The translations under genes were made by a program, and so were the position numbers. Shown here in pieces: positions 1-6,656 of a stretch of 15,745 bases of DNA (position 1 is its first letter; each line of letters starts with the position of its first letter). This DNA is from UBA11475 sp045593005. GTDB lineage: Bacteria > Bacillota > Clostridia > Christensenellales > Borkfalkiaceae. Under the pieces are notes generated by a model. That model worked only from the letters and a program-made list of their open reading frames with translations, was not told the DNA's origin and did no database searches. Location: contig JAZNVV010000058.1 in the NCBI GenBank assembly GCA_045593005.1, forward strand, positions 1 through 15,745. The letters are read 5' to 3'.

Positions 1-270
1 AATACCCGTGTGGTTGCCGTACATAAAGTAAGGTGTTTTTCTTAACTTTTTAACCGCTTTTTTATTGACGTATTTTACTTTTAAAATAACCCTTTCAAAT
101 AGCCAGACGACAGGGTAGGCGATTAGATAATATAAAACAAAGGAAAAAGCATGCCAAACTTTGCCGTGCACGTACTTAAAGTTTTTATCAACGGTTTTTT
201 TGTTAATATTCATACCGGCAAAGTCGTCGTTAATGCTGTCCGTGTAATAAATCGTTTTCTTTTCTTTCAT
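1..270 (-). CDS. Lysophospholipid acyltransferase (PlsC-like), N-terminal part, truncated by window edge
   Basis: Ninety codons are visible, read leftwards from ATG at 270-268; the rest lies beyond base 1. The last residues read YGNHTGI, which matches the NHx4D/HTG catalytic block that opens PlsC-type 1-acylglycerol-3-phosphate acyltransferases. A hydrophobic stretch at residues about 40-60 (AFSFVLYYLIAYPVVWLF) looks like the usual N-terminal membrane segment. The start is supported by an AGGA about seven bases upstream. The gene overlaps the end of the upstream glycosyltransferase by 41 bp, so the two are probably cotranscribed and translationally coupled. The family transfers an acyl chain from acyl-ACP or acyl-CoA to a lysophospholipid at the inner membrane face; the pairing with a glycosyltransferase suggests glycolipid or phospholipid assembly (inference). 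The catalytic Asp lies just outside the window, so family assignment rests on the partial motif. Confidence 0.75.
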   Translation of the reverse strand, partial: MKEKKTIYYTDSINDDFAGMNINKKTVDKNFKYVHGKVWHAFSFVLYYLIAYPVVWLFERVILKVKYVNKKAVKKLRKTPYFMYGNHTGI

Positions 271-1396
271 TGTGAATTCCTATAATCATTTGTTCGGTTT
301 GTTCCATACACTCATCTTGATTGAGCGTTTTAGAACTTTCAAGATACAACCTTTCGTATTTTTCGCGCTCTTTAGGGTTTTCTATCCAGTAATCGATAAC
401 AGATGCAAGGTGTTTAGGTTTTCTATTTTTAAACACGCATTTATCGTCGATAGCAAACCCTTTAGTTGCAGATAGTTTCGAGTCGGAAACGATAGTAAGT
501 TTACCACAAGCAATCGCTTCAAGACAAGATATACCTTCAAGCTCCATTTCAGCAGGGTGAACGTAAATATCGGCATAATTTAACACGTCTATAATTTCCG
601 TGCGTGAATAAAACTTCATTATCGGTTTTATCGGCAATTTTTTGGAAAGTTTTTCGTAATATTTTTGTTTTACGCCCTGTCCCCCCAAAATTAACTGAAT
701 TTTATCCTTGTATTTAGAATATTTTATCGCCTTAATTAAAACGTCCTGCGCTTTTTCCGACGAATATCTACCAGTAGTCAAGATTACGAATTTATCTTTT
801 AGTTCGTCGGGTTTAGCAGTTTCTCTACGCTGTACGTAGTCGTGTACGCCGTTAGAAATTATAAAACCACGTGGCTCTTTTTTAATGTTCTTTTCAAATA
901 CGTCCTTAATAAATTCCGTAGGGTAGTGAATAGCGTCGACGTGCTTATAGACTTTGCTGTAAATAAATTTATAAACCAGTTTATTCAAAAATCCACATTT
1001 GTTAAGTTTTACGTAGGAAGTAAAGTTTTCTGCCTGCATATGAAAGCCTGCAGTAGTTGAAATGTTCATTTCCTTTGCGATTTTAGCAGTTTTCATACTT
1101 AATGAAAACGGCAACATAAGATGCACGTGGTCAGCCCCGTCAAGTGCACGTTTTATAGTTGCTGAATCTCCTTTTGCAAGCGTAACGCCAGCCTTTTCAA
1201 CGTATTTATTTATAAGTTTACCCAGATTAAGCGTCGGCGCAACAAAGTAATTTTCAAGCCCCTCTTTGTCGGCATCAGCGCATAAAACTCTGACGGTGTG
1301 CCCTTTCTTTTTTAAGTAGCGTATAAGGTTCATTGATGCGATTGTCGTGCCGTTGTTTTCTTCACCCAAAACGTCGCATACTACGGTTATAATCAT
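230..1396 (-). CDS. Glycosyltransferase, GT4/group 1 type
   Basis: 388 residues starting at ATG 1396-1394, chosen because AGGAG (1404-1408) sits seven bases upstream; the frame stays open to a TTG at 1465 but that has no ribosome site. Two Rossmann-like halves (GT-B fold) are visible. The N-terminal half begins MIITVVCDVL and carries a G-rich loop (GEENNGTTIA, 11-20). The C-terminal donor-binding half has SNGV (181-184), GRYSSEK (209-215) and EMELEGISCLEAIACG (283-298), the E-x7-E nucleotide-sugar signature of family GT4. Clostridial relatives include diacylglycerol glucosyltransferases, and the overlapping acyltransferase gene downstream supports a membrane-lipid role, but the acceptor sugar or lipid cannot be read from the sequence. 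A minus-strand -10 TATAAT lies at 1424-1429. Capsule or other glycoconjugate synthesis is an alternative. Confidence 0.85.
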   Translation of the reverse strand: MIITVVCDVLGEENNGTTIASMNLIRYLKKKGHTVRVLCADADKEGLENYFVAPTLNLGKLINKYVEKAGVTLAKGDSATIKRALDGADHVHLMLPFSLSMKTAKIAKEMNISTTAGFHMQAENFTSYVKLNKCGFLNKLVYKFIYSKVYKHVDAIHYPTEFIKDVFEKNIKKEPRGFIISNGVHDYVQRRETAKPDELKDKFVILTTGRYSSEKAQDVLIKAIKYSKYKDKIQLILGGQGVKQKYYEKLSKKLPIKPIMKFYSRTEIIDVLNYADIYVHPAEMELEGISCLEAIACGKLTIVSDSKLSATKGFAIDDKCVFKNRKPKHLASVIDYWIENPKEREKYERLYLESSKTLNQDECMEQTEQMIIGIHNERKENDLLHGQH

Positions 1397-1423
1397 ATCA
1401 AAACTCCTATGCTTTTTGAAAAG

Positions 1424-1429
1424 ATTATA
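1424..1429 (-). promoter_or_regulatory. Predicted -10 element for the glycosyltransferase/acyltransferase pair
   Basis: A perfect TATAAT on the minus strand places a transcript start near 1417, giving a leader of about 20 bases that contains the AGGAG at 1404-1408. No convincing -35 hexamer lies 16-18 bp upstream (the 17-bp position reads AGATTA), so the promoter may depend on an activator. Farther upstream, 1459-1474 holds two tandem 10-bp-spaced TTGTCAA units (minus strand). Confidence 0.45.
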
Positions 1430-1529
1430 CACTTTAAATATTAACCTAATCTTAACTTTTGACAAGAATTGACAAATTTTATCAATTATAAATTAATAGG
1501 TGAAAATCACGGTTTTACATATAACGGTA

Positions 1530-1549
1530 GTGTGAAAACGCCCCAAAAT
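1530..1549 (+). repeat. Copy 1 of a short dispersed intergenic repeat
   Basis: This 20-mer begins GTGTGAAAACGC and matches positions 8567-8586 at 18 of 20 bases. It lies between the MATE terminator and the glycosyltransferase promoter. Both copies are intergenic and lie next to an intrinsic terminator. The upstream AACG (1523-1526) is shared too, after which similarity fades. Its function is unknown. Confidence 0.4.
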
Positions 1550-1550
1550 T

Positions 1551-1584
1551 AAAAAAGAGGACACTAAATCGCGTCCTCTTTTTT
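1551..1584 (-). terminator. Intrinsic terminator of the MATE gene
   Basis: A perfect 12-bp stem (1551-1562 with 1573-1584) encloses a 10-base loop. The arms contain GAGGAC/GTCCTC and end in A6/T6, so the minus-strand transcript finishes with a U-run. The stop codon of the MATE gene (1564-1566) sits in the loop, so one arm is coding sequence. The symmetry would also let it work on the plus strand, although no plus-strand gene is seen to its left. Confidence 0.85.
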
Positions 1585-2967
1585 GATATTTTTCTTTTTC
1601 AAAATGCCAAACTTTTTCCAAAAAACCATGAGCGTAACAAAGTGCGCAATCATTGTAATTATCCACGAGATCGGGTAACAGTAGATAAGTTCTTCAATCG
1701 TGGAGAAGATATCTAGTGGGAAGAAAATTCCGTATATCCACACAAGTCTAAATACGCACGCCCCGATTAGTGAAACTATCATCGGTATAATTGAACAACC
1801 AAGTCCACGTAACGCACCAGATAAAACTTCCATAACCCCACAAAGGAAATAGAAGGTCAACATAATTTTTATTAGGCTTTCTGCTTGTGGAATAATTAAA
1901 TGTCTATTAGGGTCGTCAGCGCCCAAGTAAAGGTTTATAAGTTGTTTGCTAAAGAGTATCTCCATTTGCCCAACGAATATTCCTATAATGGCAACTTGCA
2001 ACATTGAATAGAACAAAACCTTTTTAATTCTATCGGGCTTGTATGCGCCGTAGTTTTGCCCCGTAAACGTCATAGACGCTTGTTGGTAACAATGCATTGA
2101 AGTATAGGTTAGACCTTCGATATTCGCCGCTATCGTGTATGCCGAAACAACCGTCGCTGGAAAGGTGTTAACAGCGCTTATAATAGCTATATTTGCTAAT
2201 GAAAATAATGAAGATTGTAATCCCGACGGAATACCTATACGCAACATTTTTTTAAGCAAGTTTTTGTCGATTTTAAGGTTGCTAAATTTAAGGCGATAAG
2301 GCGCGTCCTTTCTTTTAATCATCAATAAAACGATTAAAAAAGAAGACAAGTATTGTGAAATTATCGTCGCAAGAGCAACGCCGTCAACCGTCATTTTTAG
2401 AACGAGTACGAAAAATAGGTTGAGAGCAACGTTAAGCAACCCCGAAAGTGAAAGAACAATTAAAGGCGTTTTGCTATCCCCGACGGAACGCAATATCGAA
2501 GCGCCAAAGTTATAAATTGACGACGCAGGGATACCACACATAACTATTCTAAGATAAAGGATAGAAAGGTGTATATATTCTTCTCTAACGCCTATTAAGG
2601 CTAAAATTTGAGGGGCAAGCAAAAAGCCAAGTAAGCCGAGTGCTAACCCGATAAAAAAGGAAAAAGTCATAGCCGTGTGCGACGCTTTTGAGAAATCTTC
2701 CATTCTATTTGCGCCGAAAAGTTGTGAAGATATAATCCCTGCGCCGATAGATATGCCTAAAAACAGGTTTACAATAAGGTTGGTTACCGGACCGGTTGAA
2801 CCTACTGCTGCAAGCGCGAGAGTTTCGCCGGAAAATTTACCAACAACGATATTATCTGCCATATTGTAAAAGACCTGTAATATGCCGTTTGCCATTATCG
2901 GTAGAGCAAATAGAGTAATTCTAAAAAATAAAGGACCTTCCGTAAAATTTCGTTTTAGTTTAGCCAC
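1564..2967 (-). CDS. MATE family multidrug/sodium (or proton) antiporter
   Basis: 467 residues, the usual MATE length, with about twelve hydrophobic segments in two homologous halves. The N-terminal region has the typical PIMANGILQVFYNMADNIVVG layout (about residues 23-43), followed by AAVGSTGP and GAGIISSQLFGA. The second half has the matching IGIPSGLQSSLFSLANI and AYTIAANIEGLTY blocks. The start is a GTG at 2967-2965, with AAGGAAG seven bases upstream; no ATG fits as well. MATE transporters expel cationic drugs or metabolites across the cytoplasmic membrane using an ion gradient; the substrate is not predictable here. The gene has its own promoter and terminator, so it is a single-gene unit. 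An operator-like dyad at the predicted transcript start suggests repression relieved by a ligand. Confidence 0.9.
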   Translation of the reverse strand: MAKLKRNFTEGPLFFRITLFALPIMANGILQVFYNMADNIVVGKFSGETLALAAVGSTGPVTNLIVNLFLGISIGAGIISSQLFGANRMEDFSKASHTAMTFSFFIGLALGLLGFLLAPQILALIGVREEYIHLSILYLRIVMCGIPASSIYNFGASILRSVGDSKTPLIVLSLSGLLNVALNLFFVLVLKMTVDGVALATIISQYLSSFLIVLLMIKRKDAPYRLKFSNLKIDKNLLKKMLRIGIPSGLQSSLFSLANIAIISAVNTFPATVVSAYTIAANIEGLTYTSMHCYQQASMTFTGQNYGAYKPDRIKKVLFYSMLQVAIIGIFVGQMEILFSKQLINLYLGADDPNRHLIIPQAESLIKIMLTFYFLCGVMEVLSGALRGLGCSIIPMIVSLIGACVFRLVWIYGIFFPLDIFSTIEELIYCYPISWIITMIAHFVTLMVFWKKFGILKKKNIKKEDAI

Positions 2968-3014
2968 GATATTACTTCCTTTTAAGTATTGTTATAAGAA
3001 TATAAATTCTTTTT

Positions 3015-3048
3015 TACCATTAACTTATAACTCAATGGTATTATAGCA
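3015..3048 (-). promoter_or_regulatory. MATE promoter (extended -10) overlapped by a 26-bp operator-like dyad
   Basis: On the minus strand TGC-TATAAT (TATAAT at 3040-3045, TGC at 3046-3048) forms an extended -10, with no good -35. The predicted start is near 3033. Positions 3015-3040 form an even-length dyad in which 11 of 13 symmetric pairs match, with outer arms TACCATT and AATGGTA. It covers roughly -7 to +19. This geometry is typical of operators for dimeric TetR- or MarR-type repressors, and binding would block initiation. No regulator gene lies in the window. The outer arms could instead form an RNA hairpin in the leader. Confidence 0.55.
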
Positions 3049-3095
3049 AATAAAATTTCCCAAAAAAACAATTATTGACAAATATAAGGAACAAA

Positions 3096-3116
3096 TTACT
3101 TGTCATAGTCAAGTAA
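3096..3116. repeat. 21-bp inverted repeat upstream of the MATE promoter
   Basis: Arms TTACTTG (3096-3102) and CAAGTAA (3110-3116) are perfect and flank a seven-base centre. It lies about 63-83 bp upstream of the predicted MATE transcript start, so it could be a second regulator site. In the rest of 2968-3215 I see only the MATE promoter/operator and the mnmG terminator. Confidence 0.3.
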
Positions 3117-3176
3117 CGCTTGCAAAATAGGGGGAACTGTGTAGATTTCCTAAAAACAAAGGGGCTGTTTTTTATC

Positions 3177-3206
3177 AAAAAAAAGAACCGAATAAAAATC
3201 GGTTCT
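3177..3206 (-). terminator. Intrinsic terminator of mnmG
   Basis: The stem AGAACCGA (3184-3191) pairs with TCGGTTCT (3199-3206) around a seven-base A/T loop. On the minus strand it is followed by a run of about eight U. It begins ten bases after the mnmG stop codon. Confidence 0.85.
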
Positions 3207-3215
3207 AAATTTAAG

Positions 3216-5072
3216 TTATTTATTAAGCCAAACCATTAGGACGGCGATATCTGCTGGGTTTACCCCAAAAATTCTTCCTGCTTGGCCAAGGTTATCGGGC
3301 TTAATTTTGTTAAGCGCCTCTCTTGCCTCCATTCGTAAGCCTTCAATCTTCATATAATCGACGTCTTTAGGAAGTTTTTTATCTTCAAGCCGTTTTGCCT
3401 TTTCTATTTGGTCAAGTCCCTTTTTAAGATATCCCTCGTATTTGACAGTCGTTTCAAGCATTTCTATCGTGTCAAATTTCACGTCCTTAAACACGCCGAA
3501 CCTTTCCCTAATATCTTTCATAGGTATACCACGCTTAATCATATCCTTAACGGTAAGCGACTGGTTTGGGTAAGGAAAGCCGTATGAAACTATCCACTCG
3601 CCACACTCTTTCGGGGTGTGTAAAATTTCAGCTTCTTCGTCAGCTTTTTTGTAGTCTTGTTTACGCTGTAAAAATCTTTCGTAACGCTCATTTGTAACAA
3701 GCCCAGCCTCACGGCCTTTTTCCGTCAATCTAAAATCAGCATTGTCTTGTCTTAAATGGATACGGTGTTCTGCCCTTGAAGTCATTATACGGTAAGGCTC
3801 GTCCGTGCCTTTTGTAACAAGGTCATCAATTAAGACGCCTATATACGCCTCGTCACGCTTTAATATTATCGGTGGTTTATTTCGCAATGATAGCGACGCG
3901 TTAAGCCCTGCTATAAGACCTTGTGCGGCAGCCTCTTCGTAACCACTAGTTCCGTTAATTTGCCCTGCTGTAAATAGGTTTTTAACCTTCTTAAATTCAA
4001 GCCCAAGCGTAAGGTCTGTGCCGTCGATAGCGTCGTATTCGATAGCGTATGCGTAACGCATAATTTCACAATTTTCAAGCCCCGGGATAGTCCTATACAT
4101 AGCCTTTTGAACGTCGTGTGGGAGTGAAGACGACATGCCTTGAACGTAAACTTCGTTAGTCATACCACCTTCCGGCTCTAAAAAGATTTGGTGTCTTTCC
4201 TTGTCGGCAAAACGCATAACCTTTGTTTCGATAGAAGGGCAATATCTTGGACCTACGCCTAAAATCAAGCCGGAGTATAGTGGACTTCTATCAAGATTTG
4301 CTTTAATAATTTCGTGCGTTTTTTCGTTAGTGTAAGTTAGATAGCAAGGTTGTTGTTTTTTAGGCAAACCGTCGGTCATAAAACTAAACGGATAAATTTC
4401 CGTTTCGCCTGGCTGAACGGTGCATTTACTGTAATCTATAGTTCTGCCGTCCACGCGCGCAGGCGTTCCCGTTTTAAGCCTTCTAACCGTAAACCCTAAC
4501 TTAATAAGGTTGTCGGTAAGTTTATTTGCCGCAGCAAATCCACTTGGGCCAGACTTTTCCTGCCACTCGCCAGCAGTAATTTCAGCATTAAGATAAACGC
4601 CCGTCGCAACGACAACTGCTTTGCAGTCGATAATTCCTCCAAATGAAGTTTTAACTCCACAAACCTTGCCGTCCTCGGTTAAAATTTCCACGGCCTCGCC
4701 CTGCAAGATGGTAAGATTTTCCGTTTCTTCCAAAGTTTTTTTCATTAAAGCGTGGTAAAGGTGTTTGTCCGACTGCGATCTTAATGATTGCACGGCTGCG
4801 CCTTTGCCCCTATTAAGCATTCTAATTTGTAAACAAGCCTTGTCGGCATTAATGCCCATTTCTCCGCCTAAAGCGTCAATTTCTCTAACAAGGTGACCTT
4901 TTGCCGTTCCTCCTATTGAAGGGTTGCATGCCATAAAAGCAATGCTTTCAAGGTTAAGGGTAAGTATTACCGTCTTAAACCCCGTTCTTGCAAGGGCAAG
5001 AGCTGCTTCACAACCGGCGTGGCCTGCGCCTATTACTACGGCGTCGCAAGTCGTTTCGTGATAAGTGTTCAT
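3216..5072 (-). CDS. mnmG: tRNA uridine-5-carboxymethylaminomethyl modification enzyme MnmG (GidA)
   Basis: 618 residues, the normal length for MnmG. With MnmE it installs the carboxymethylaminomethyl group on U34 of tRNAs that read NNA/NNG codons, using FAD, NADH and methylene-tetrahydrofolate. Visible features are the FAD-binding loop AVVIGAGHAGCEAA (11-24), the family blocks GTPARVDG, RYCPSIETKVMRFADKERHQ and NGTSGYEEAAAQG, and a helical C-terminus ending GQAGRIFGVNPADIAVLMVWL that contacts MnmE and tRNA. I chose ATG 5072-5070, with AGG six bases upstream, because the protein then starts just before the FAD motif; the open frame reaches a TTG at 5120, but that region holds a hairpin and no ribosome site. 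It follows dnaA on the same strand with 51 bp between. mnmE, its usual neighbour, is not in the window. Confidence 0.97.
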   Translation of the reverse strand: MNTYHETTCDAVVIGAGHAGCEAALALARTGFKTVILTLNLESIAFMACNPSIGGTAKGHLVREIDALGGEMGINADKACLQIRMLNRGKGAAVQSLRSQSDKHLYHALMKKTLEETENLTILQGEAVEILTEDGKVCGVKTSFGGIIDCKAVVVATGVYLNAEITAGEWQEKSGPSGFAAANKLTDNLIKLGFTVRRLKTGTPARVDGRTIDYSKCTVQPGETEIYPFSFMTDGLPKKQQPCYLTYTNEKTHEIIKANLDRSPLYSGLILGVGPRYCPSIETKVMRFADKERHQIFLEPEGGMTNEVYVQGMSSSLPHDVQKAMYRTIPGLENCEIMRYAYAIEYDAIDGTDLTLGLEFKKVKNLFTAGQINGTSGYEEAAAQGLIAGLNASLSLRNKPPIILKRDEAYIGVLIDDLVTKGTDEPYRIMTSRAEHRIHLRQDNADFRLTEKGREAGLVTNERYERFLQRKQDYKKADEEAEILHTPKECGEWIVSYGFPYPNQSLTVKDMIKRGIPMKDIRERFGVFKDVKFDTIEMLETTVKYEGYLKKGLDQIEKAKRLEDKKLPKDVDYMKIEGLRMEAREALNKIKPDNLGQAGRIFGVNPADIAVLMVWLNK

Positions 5073-5101
5073 AATATACCTATAAAAGTTTACAAAATTT
5101 A

Positions 5102-5118
5102 AGCGGGATTTACCCGCC
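5102..5118 (-). terminator. Possible weak terminator or attenuator between dnaA and mnmG
   Basis: A short G/C hairpin (GCGGG 5103-5107 with CCCGC 5113-5117, five-base loop) begins about six bases after the dnaA stop. The downstream T-run on the minus strand is interrupted (TTAAATTTTG), so it may only reduce read-through into mnmG. No clear independent mnmG promoter was seen in the 51-bp gap. Confidence 0.35.
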
Positions 5119-5123
5119 AAATT

Positions 5124-6461
5124 TTATTTTTTCAAAATCATATTTTTAATGTCGTTAACTTCGGTTGCAAGTTTGTTGTCAAGTTTAATATGGTCGGCAA
5201 TTTTATCTCTTGCATAAATTACGGTGGCGTGGTCCCTACCACCTATTTTTTGACCGATAGTTACAAGTGGCAACGTCATAAGTTCGGTAATGATGTAAAT
5301 ACATACCTGGCGTGGCTCAACAAATTCTTTATTTTTCTTTTTACCGATAAGGTCAGCCTTTTTAATGCCGTAAAAATCTGCTACGCAACGAATAATATCT
5401 TCTACTTGAATTTCTTCATTATCGTCGGCAACGCTTTCAGCTAAAGCTTCGTTTACAAGTTCTATAGTGATAGGCTTTTCGTGTAATTGTGATGCAAAAA
5501 TAACTTTAGTAAGTTTACCGATAAGTGAACGAATATCTTCTTCGCCCCTTTCGGCAATATACGATAAAACCTTAATGTCTACGACCACTTTCTTTTCTTC
5601 TGACTTTTTCTTTAAGATAGCAATTCTCGTTTCAACGTCTGGTTTTTGAACGTCTGCTAAAAGACCACCTTCAAAACGAGTGCGCAAGCGTTCTTCTAAA
5701 ACGTCAATTTCGTGTGGAGGTTTGTCCGAAGAAATAACGATTTGCTTATTTTGCATAATAAGTTCGTTAAAAGTGTGGAAGAATTCCGACTGCGTTTCTT
5801 TTTTACCTGATAAAAACTGAATATCGTCAATTAAAAGAACGTCGACGTTTCTAAACGTGTTTCTAAAATCGCTACCGTTGGATTTACCTTTTCTAATAGA
5901 ATCAATAAACTGTGTAGTAAACTGTTCGCAAGTAGTATACAAAACCTTTTTTGAAGGGAATTTAAATTTAAGTTCGTTGGCAATAGCCATTAAAATATGC
6001 GTTTTACCAAGCCCCGTGCTACCGTAAATAAAAAGAGGGTTATAACTGTCGCCAGGGTTTTCAGCAACTGATTTTGCAGCAGCGTAAATAAGCTCGTTCG
6101 AAGAACCCACCACGAACGAATCAAAAGTAAATTTTGGGTTGATAGGAGAACCTGAAAAAGCACTTTCTTTTTCCGGCTGGATATCTTCAATCTGTCTTAA
6201 AGAAGTAGACTTGTCAACGCCCACCACTATATCGTAATCGGTAATAATACCACTTGATGCTTTACTAACAGCCTCTTTGATAAAAGAAGAATATTTATGG
6301 GCAGCGTTAGCAATAAGGTCGTTTTGCGACCATAAAATAAGCTTATTGCCGATAAGGTCTACCGGCGTTAGTCTTGTAATAAACGTGGAAAAAGGCACCG
6401 GTTGCATTGTGTTTTGCAAATCAATCAATGAATTTTTCCATAAAATTTCGTAACTTTCCAT
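5124..6461 (-). CDS. dnaA: Chromosomal replication initiator protein DnaA
   Basis: 445 residues, normal for DnaA. It binds DnaA boxes at oriC and, as an ATP-bound filament, opens the duplex and helps load the helicase. Domain I is at about 1-80, with a short linker to about 105. The AAA+ domain follows with Walker A GSTGLGKT (147-154), Walker B LLIDDIQFL (209-217) and ERLRTRFEGGL (257-267), which holds the box VII arginine. Domain IV has PRQVCIYI (383-390) and the DNA-binding signature GGRDHATVIYARDKI (407-421), close to the usual GGRDHTTV. The start is ATG 6461-6459 with AGAGGA (6468-6473) upstream. It is unusual that dnaN does not follow; mnmG does, and recF diverges from the other side. 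Confidence 0.98.
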   Translation of the reverse strand: MESYEILWKNSLIDLQNTMQPVPFSTFITRLTPVDLIGNKLILWSQNDLIANAAHKYSSFIKEAVSKASSGIITDYDIVVGVDKSTSLRQIEDIQPEKESAFSGSPINPKFTFDSFVVGSSNELIYAAAKSVAENPGDSYNPLFIYGSTGLGKTHILMAIANELKFKFPSKKVLYTTCEQFTTQFIDSIRKGKSNGSDFRNTFRNVDVLLIDDIQFLSGKKETQSEFFHTFNELIMQNKQIVISSDKPPHEIDVLEERLRTRFEGGLLADVQKPDVETRIAILKKKSEEKKVVVDIKVLSYIAERGEEDIRSLIGKLTKVIFASQLHEKPITIELVNEALAESVADDNEEIQVEDIIRCVADFYGIKKADLIGKKKNKEFVEPRQVCIYIITELMTLPLVTIGQKIGGRDHATVIYARDKIADHIKLDNKLATEVNDIKNMILKK

Positions 6462-6497
6462 AAAATTTCCTCTTTAGGTTGCAAATAAGGTGAAAAG

Positions 6498-6503
6498 ATT
6501 ATA
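6498..6503 (-). promoter_or_regulatory. dnaA: Predicted -10 element of the dnaA promoter
   Basis: A perfect TATAAT on the minus strand predicts a start near 6491 and a leader of about 30 bases containing the AGAGGA site. The -35 position (TTTATT at 17-bp spacing) is poor. Confidence 0.5.
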
Positions 6504-6633
6504 TAATAAATTTAAAAGAAAATAAAGCGATTTTCGGCAAGTTGTAAAAAAATATTTTTTCGCTTTTGCCGTTTTTGTTGCCAAAAAAGCGCGTTTTCTA
6601 TATATTTTTACTGGTGCTTTTGCTATTTCTTAT

Positions 6634-6639
6634 TATAAT
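6634..6639 (+). promoter_or_regulatory. recF: Predicted -10 element of the recF promoter
   Basis: TATAAT predicts a start near 6646, only about 11 bases before the ATG at 6657. That would leave the AAGGA at 6641-6645 outside the transcript. Either the mRNA has a very short leader without a ribosome site, or an upstream promoter supplies a transcript that includes AAGGA. No good -35 is visible. Confidence 0.35.
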
Positions 6640-6656
6640 TAAGGATTTTACCCAAA

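Larger units (their letters stand above)
6462..6656. other. dnaA/recF divergent intergenic region; candidate replication-origin DNA
   Basis: This 195-bp, very AT-rich gap separates leftward dnaA from rightward recF. Every gene to its left reads left, while genes to its right are mixed. It contains a perfect 14-bp A/T palindrome (6547-6560) flanked by 6-bp inverted arms CGGCAA (6535-6540) and TTGCCG (6566-6571), and a second pair CGCTTTT (6561-6567)/AAAAGCG (6585-6591). These could be duplex-unwinding or regulatory elements. No canonical DnaA box (TTATCCACA) is present on either strand, so the origin call is inference only. Confidence 0.3.

Noticed and set aside
1459..1498. Plus-strand promoter from TTGACA at 1459 or 1469
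   Set aside because: No good -10 at 16-18 bp and no plus-strand gene or RNA structure downstream before the MATE terminator.
1659..1742. Two near-matches to the DnaA box (1659-1667 and 1734-1742, one mismatch each) inside the MATE gene
   Set aside because: A few one-mismatch 9-mers are expected by chance in a window of this size on two strands, and these are coding.
3075..3103. Plus-strand TTGACA at 3075-3080 as a promoter
   Set aside because: No -10 at proper spacing and no plus-strand reading frame follows.
3117..3176. Small RNA or peptide in the G-rich stretch after the 3096-3116 dyad
   Set aside because: No promoter, start codon with a ribosome site, or stable stem could be supported.
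5073..5120. Sixteen-residue N-terminal extension of MnmG from TTG 5120
   Set aside because: It begins inside the post-dnaA hairpin, has no ribosome site and adds residues ahead of the FAD motif not expected in the family; ATG 5072 fits better.
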